Part shown: positions 60,155 through 64,000 of the stretch, piece by piece
Position numbering within the stretch: the first letter of the stretch is position 1
Layout of the letters: every line of letters begins with the position of its first letter
From: Sesamum alatum
Lineage: Eukaryota; Streptophyta; Magnoliopsida; Lamiales; Pedaliaceae
Direction of reading: 5' to 3'
Length of the DNA: 64,000 bases
NCBI GenBank assembly: GCA_034509735.1
Contig: JACGWO010000002.1
Span: 21,933,636-21,997,635 of the forward strand
Translations under genes and position numbers: made by a program
The notes under the pieces: generated by a model
What the model saw: the letters and a program-made list of their open reading frames with translations, nothing else
Database searches by the model: none
What the model was told of the DNA's origin: nothing

Positions 60155-61391
60155 TTTAAAATCTACATTTTAGAAAACAGCGTGCGATCAGCAGAAAATG
60201 AAAGATGGTGGTTTGATAAAATAATTAAATGCATGGACTTTAGTCATTTAATCCTCCCACTATTTATACGAAAACACGGTACTCTCAAACGTTATTTTCG
60301 GGAAATCCTTTCCAAGTGGGCTTGGGATCCACAGCGATTTTTCCCATACCCCGCTTTTACGATTCGCATGGAAAAGATCCTGTGGGAGGTATTCCATACC
60401 ATTCTCGTTCCACGAGATTCCCAAGATTATTGCCTCACCCTTTCACATGATCCCGAGGACTTCAAGCGAATCATGTTAATTGGGCGTTAGACCCAACCCA
60501 ACCGACCGAGCCACGGACCCACTGGTACCCCCACGACTCGTGAGACAGGTAGCACCAGCCCGCTTTTCGTTCATGACAAAATGCAGCTTCTTTTAAGTAT
60601 AATAACGTGCCACGACTCGTGAGACCACGCTATTGACCTAAAGCAGCTTCCTCATTATGCCATAGATTGGAAGGCATGGACAAACTCCTAGACTTTATGT
60701 CCACTTTGTTTAGGGTCTAATATTTTGACATTGGTCTAACCAATGTGAGAGTAAGTAATGACCGAGATCTCAAATAAATAAATATCTACACATACATCCA
60801 TAATGCGTAAATAAACCATCCACAGCAGTTATACGATAAATAAACAGCCCATTCATTCATCATCATAACTACATGCAAAATTAAAGCCTAGCACGCCCCT
60901 GTTGGATGAGCACGAGCCCGTATCCTATGCGATCCACTGAGCCCGCAGTGGATCTATGGTCAATCTAGGGTTGGTCCTATACTATTACATTAATAGTAAC
61001 CCAATCATCATGCTGATGGGCCTTGGTCTCTTTTTCTCTTTCTTCACTTCATGGAAAACTCCAAGGGGTCCTCCCGTCTGGGCTCTCCATGTGGTCCTTC
61101 CTTCTTCTCCACCAATTACAAAAATAGAAACCTCACTCCTAGTCTACTCTCATTACATATTAAAAATAGAAACCCCAGCGAAAACCCGGGGGGAGTACAT
61201 AAGGAGGGAGGTAGAATGCCTTATTATTCCAAGGCAACTAGAAAGAGAGAAGGAGAAAGCAGTAAAAGAGGCACACAGGCCCAACAGAAAATAAACCATA
61301 CATTCGGTCTAGGGCTCGCGATCATCCATTTCCATCCAACACACATAATCACATGATCCAATCATATAATTACAAAATACCAACAATATAT
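60155..61391 (-). other. Element I leader, first copy
   Basis: Minus-strand leader with the paired motif CCACGACTCGTGAGAC (60531-60546 and 60610-60625) and polypyrimidine-AG (AG at 61239-61238). It stops at 61391 directly against an LTR end. The GC-rich block, telo-box hairpin and PBS expected from D and H are missing. The plus-strand frame at 60956-61294 (112 codons) is antisense. Confidence 0.8.
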
Positions 61392-62898
61392 TGAAAGAAA
61401 TCCGGTGGATCGTCCCGGGAATTGCGCGAATGCGGAAGCGCGGTAAAAATAAACATATAAATAAAAGGCATGCTTTTGATTTAAAGAACACGCTCTAGGG
61501 GTGTGCCCTTGAGGTTCCCGGGCGTTCGGTGTATCGCATGATCATAAAACAAATAAAGGAATCATGGAGGCCATAGAGTTGAAAAAATTAAAGAGGGACG
61601 AAAATCTTAAACGAGACCTACCCGTTGTCGTTTTCGTCTTCAACTGCTACTCGCGTTGTTCCCCGTTTTGCACCAAGACCTCGTTCTTGAGATCCTCCAA
61701 ATCGTGACACACGATCCACCCACGTATCTTGCACGTCGTGCTAGCAACGAACAAGTGTATAAATTTTGGAGTGGACGAATCAATAACACGTTATCAATTA
61801 ACGGTATTGGCTCGTCTAAGTTCTTAATGTTCCAAGAACAAAAAGAACTAAGAAATATTTTCTTGGAGGAGAGAGAGGGGGCGGACGAGTGATAGGAGAA
61901 GGGGAGAGTGTGTGTTGTGTGTGTTTTCAAGAATCATCAATCTCACAAATGTTGGAAGCTAGAGGTTTACATAGAGGAAGAGTTTAATCCTCTTTAAACT
62001 CAAACTCTAAGTAACCTAATTTGACTAGGATTTTGACCTAGTCAAAGTCCTAGTCAAACTAGTGTTTGACCTAGTCAAACGAATCCTAGCCTTCCATCTC
62101 CCCTTTCCATCTCAACCGTTGATTTTAATTTAATGGAATATTTAAATCCTATTAAATATTCCAAAAGGCTAAAAGAATAAATAAATAAATATCATAAATA
62201 AATATTATTATTTATTCTAAGCCCATTAAATCAACCCTTTTAATAAATCCTATTTATTAATTTAATTCCCTTTATCAAATAAAAGGAATTAATTTCTCCA
62301 AGAAAATATGGGACCCGATTAAATCTAATTTAATCATTCCTTTACTCCAATATTTAATTCCAAATTAAATATTAAGTGTGTGTGGATAGTGTGTGACTCT
62401 TTAGGTTCACCATTCAACTAGACTTGGTCGGATTCCTAGAATCCGTCCGTTACCATGGGTGGCCATCTAGCGACGGTCCATGGCACTAGAGACTAGGTGA
62501 AATATTTGGGGATGAACATTTAGGCTCTAACAGTACACTTGTCCTTCTGTCTTCGGTCTCATCACTTAGAGTCTAGGGTACGGAAAAAGCAAGTACCCAT
62601 TTTGGACCTAAGTGTCGGTCTGTCCTTACTAAACGCCGCAAGGGAAACCTTTCCCTTCTGTTCAGTTACTGTGGCCACAGATTTCAGGGACAAGACACAG
62701 AGCATACATGAGACTCAACTGTCAATGCCTTTTGACAGGAGACAGATCCTTTCTTGGAAACTACTGTCATTTTGTACACCCGAGCTGCACTAGACATGGC
62801 TTATGACTACTCAAGAGTATTTTGGCAATCTCTCACCATATCTAAGATACAGACCTGATGCACAGGTAAACTCAGCAGTTCCTCAAGTCAAAGGACTT
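61392..62898 (-). repeat. LTR-A subtype, truncated, probable 5' LTR of I
   Basis: Minus-strand LTR ending GGATTTCTTTCA at 61392 and running right to about 62898, where it breaks off inside the U3 block (TCAAGTCAAAGGACTTG). It carries the same subtype markers as the 3' LTR of I. About 500 bp of U3 are missing. Beyond the break lies a second copy of the leader. Confidence 0.88.
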
Positions 62899-63814
62899 GA
62901 GGACTCCAAGCGAATCATGTTAATTGGGCGTTAGACCCAACCCAACCGACCGAGCCACGGACCCACTGGTACCCCCACGACTCGTGACACAGGTAGCAGC
63001 AGCCCGCTTTTCGTTCATGACATAATGCAGCTTCCTTTAAGTACAATAACGTGCCACGACTCGTGAGAGCACGCTATTGACCTAAAGCAGCTTCCTCATT
63101 ATGCCATGGATTGGAAGGCATGGACAAACTCCTAGAGTTTATGTCCACTTTGTCTAGGGTCTAATATTTTGACATTGGTCCAACCAATGTGAGAGTAAGT
63201 AATGACCGAGATCTCAAATAAATAAATATCTACACATACATCCATAATGCGTAAATAAACCATCAACAGCAGTTATACGATAAATAAACAGCCCATTCAT
63301 TCATCATCATAACCACATGCAAAATTAAAGCCTAGCACGCCCGTATCCTATGCAATCCACTGAGCCCGCAGTGGATCTATGGTCAATATAGGGTTGGTCC
63401 TATACTATTACATTAATAGTAACCCAATCATCACGCTGATGGGCCTTGGTCTCTTTTTCTCTTTCTTCACTTCATGGAAAACTCCAAGGGGTCCTCCCGT
63501 CTGGGCTCTCCATGTGGTCCTTCCTTCTTCTCCACCTATTACAAAAATAGAAACCTCACTCCTAGTCTACTCTCATTACATATTAAAAATAGAAACCCCA
63601 GCGAAAATCCGGGGGGAGTACATAAGGAGGGAGGTAGAATGCCTTATTATTCCAAGGCAACTAGAAAGAGAGAAGGAGAAAGCAGTAAAAGAGGCACACA
63701 GGCCCAATAGAAAATAAACCATACATTCGGTCTAGGGCTCGCGATCATCCATTTCCATCCAACACACATAATCACATGATCCAATCATATAATTATAAAA
63801 GACCAACAATATAT
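62899..63814 (-). other. Element I leader, second copy
   Basis: A near-identical copy of about 60450-61391, with the paired motifs at 62975-62990 (one change) and 63054-63069 and the same junction to an LTR end at 63815. It differs from the first copy at a few per cent of positions by eye. The antisense frame 63379-63717 mirrors 60956-61294. Confidence 0.88.
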
Positions 63815-64000
63815 TGAAAGAAATCCGGTGGATCGTCCCGGGAATTGCGCGAATGCGGAAGCGCGGTAAAAATAAACATATAAATAAAAGGCATGCTTTT
63901 GATTTAAAGAACACGCTCTAGGGGTGTGCCCTTGAGGTTCCCGGGCGTTCGGTGTATCGCATGATCATAAAACAAATAAAGGAATCATGGAGGCCATAGA
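63815..64000 (-). repeat. LTR-A subtype, second copy, cut by the window end
   Basis: TGAAAGAAATCCGGTGGATC from 63815 to the window end appears identical to 61392-61577, including the private variants listed for the duplication. Confidence 0.9.

Larger units (their letters stand above)
54117..61391 (-). mobile_element. Copia element I (LTR-A family), most complete minus-strand copy
   Basis: 3' LTR 54117-56119, polypurine tract 56120-56135, polyprotein 56136-60154 and a leader to 61391, which abuts an LTR of the same subtype. The gag-pol region is almost full length with few breaks. The PBS and GC-rich leader block seen in A, D and H are absent. The left target flank is CCTTG (54112-54116); the right end is outside the window. 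Confidence 0.9.
60450..64000 (-). repeat. Tandem duplication of a leader-plus-LTR unit (about 2.4 kb)
   Basis: The segment from about 60450 (GAGGACTTCAAGCGAATCATG) through the LTR to 62898 is repeated starting at 62899 (GAGGACTCCAAGCGAATCATG). The LTR ends lie at 61392 and 63815, 2423 bp apart. Private variants of the first LTR (CGCTCTAGGGG, GTATCGCATG, AAAGGAATCATGG) recur in the second, so the repeat is a true duplication. The second copy lacks about 21 bp near 63341 (CTGTTGGATGAGCACGAGCC region). It runs off the window. Confidence 0.9.

Noticed and set aside
1..64000. CRISPR arrays, bacterial operons, tRNA or rRNA genes, host protein-coding genes
   Set aside because: No spaced palindromic repeat array, no cloverleaf with conserved boxes, and no frame unrelated to retrotransposon proteins stands out. 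The tRNA-like strings are primer-binding sites.

Overview
The window is a dense block of nested LTR retrotransposons from a plant nuclear genome. The evidence is Ty1/copia-type polyproteins (order Gag, protease, integrase, RT, RNase H), primer-binding sites matching plant initiator tRNA-Met (TGGTATCAGAGCC), 5-bp target-site duplications (TSDs), solo LTRs, and no host gene, rRNA or tRNA that I can support. The species cannot be named from this sequence; an angiosperm is the best guess. The copia lineage is not assigned with confidence, although RT and RNase H wording resembles the broad Tork/Angela/TAR group.

I named the elements from the window. LTR family A is about 1.99 kb and belongs to elements A, D, F, H and I. 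LTR-B is 2.17 kb, LTR-C 2.32 kb and LTR-E 2.23 kb. One 1.49 kb solo LTR looks Ty3/gypsy-like. From left to right: minus-strand element B (1-8076) carries a solo LTR-A (1742-3734) in its gag. B sits in the 3' LTR of minus-strand element D (8077-28116). D also carries the complete plus-strand element A (10232-20634, TSD TGTTT). D sits in the leader of plus-strand element E (28117-38268). E carries a solo LTR-C in gag (28755-31070, TSD ATGAC) and a gypsy-like solo LTR in its 3' LTR (35628-37113, TSD GAGTC). E sits in plus-strand element F (38269-42072), and F sits in the integrase of plus-strand element G (42073-42587, resuming at 53332). G also carries minus-strand element H (42588-53326, TSD CCAGT), whose 5' LTR holds a solo LTR-E (50058-52286, TSD ATTTA). 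An LTR fragment after G (53680-54116) is cut by minus-strand element I (54117 onward). The right end of I is a tandem duplication of a leader-plus-LTR unit of about 2.4 kb that runs off the window.

The deepest chain is G > F > E > D > B > solo LTR, six levels. All polyproteins carry frameshifts, nonsense codons or deletions, so the window encodes no intact autonomous element. Element A has nearly identical LTRs yet a broken polyprotein, so it probably moved when already defective, using proteins made elsewhere.

The most unusual structure is in the roughly 2 kb leaders between the primer-binding site and gag. They hold a very GC-rich, CGCGCG-laden block ending in a telo-box hairpin, a conserved polypyrimidine-AG that looks like a 3' splice site, and a paired palindromic motif 80 bp apart. 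The LTR promoters share clustered W-box cores and a perfect hairpin next to the TATA box. All functional readings of these non-coding elements are inference.
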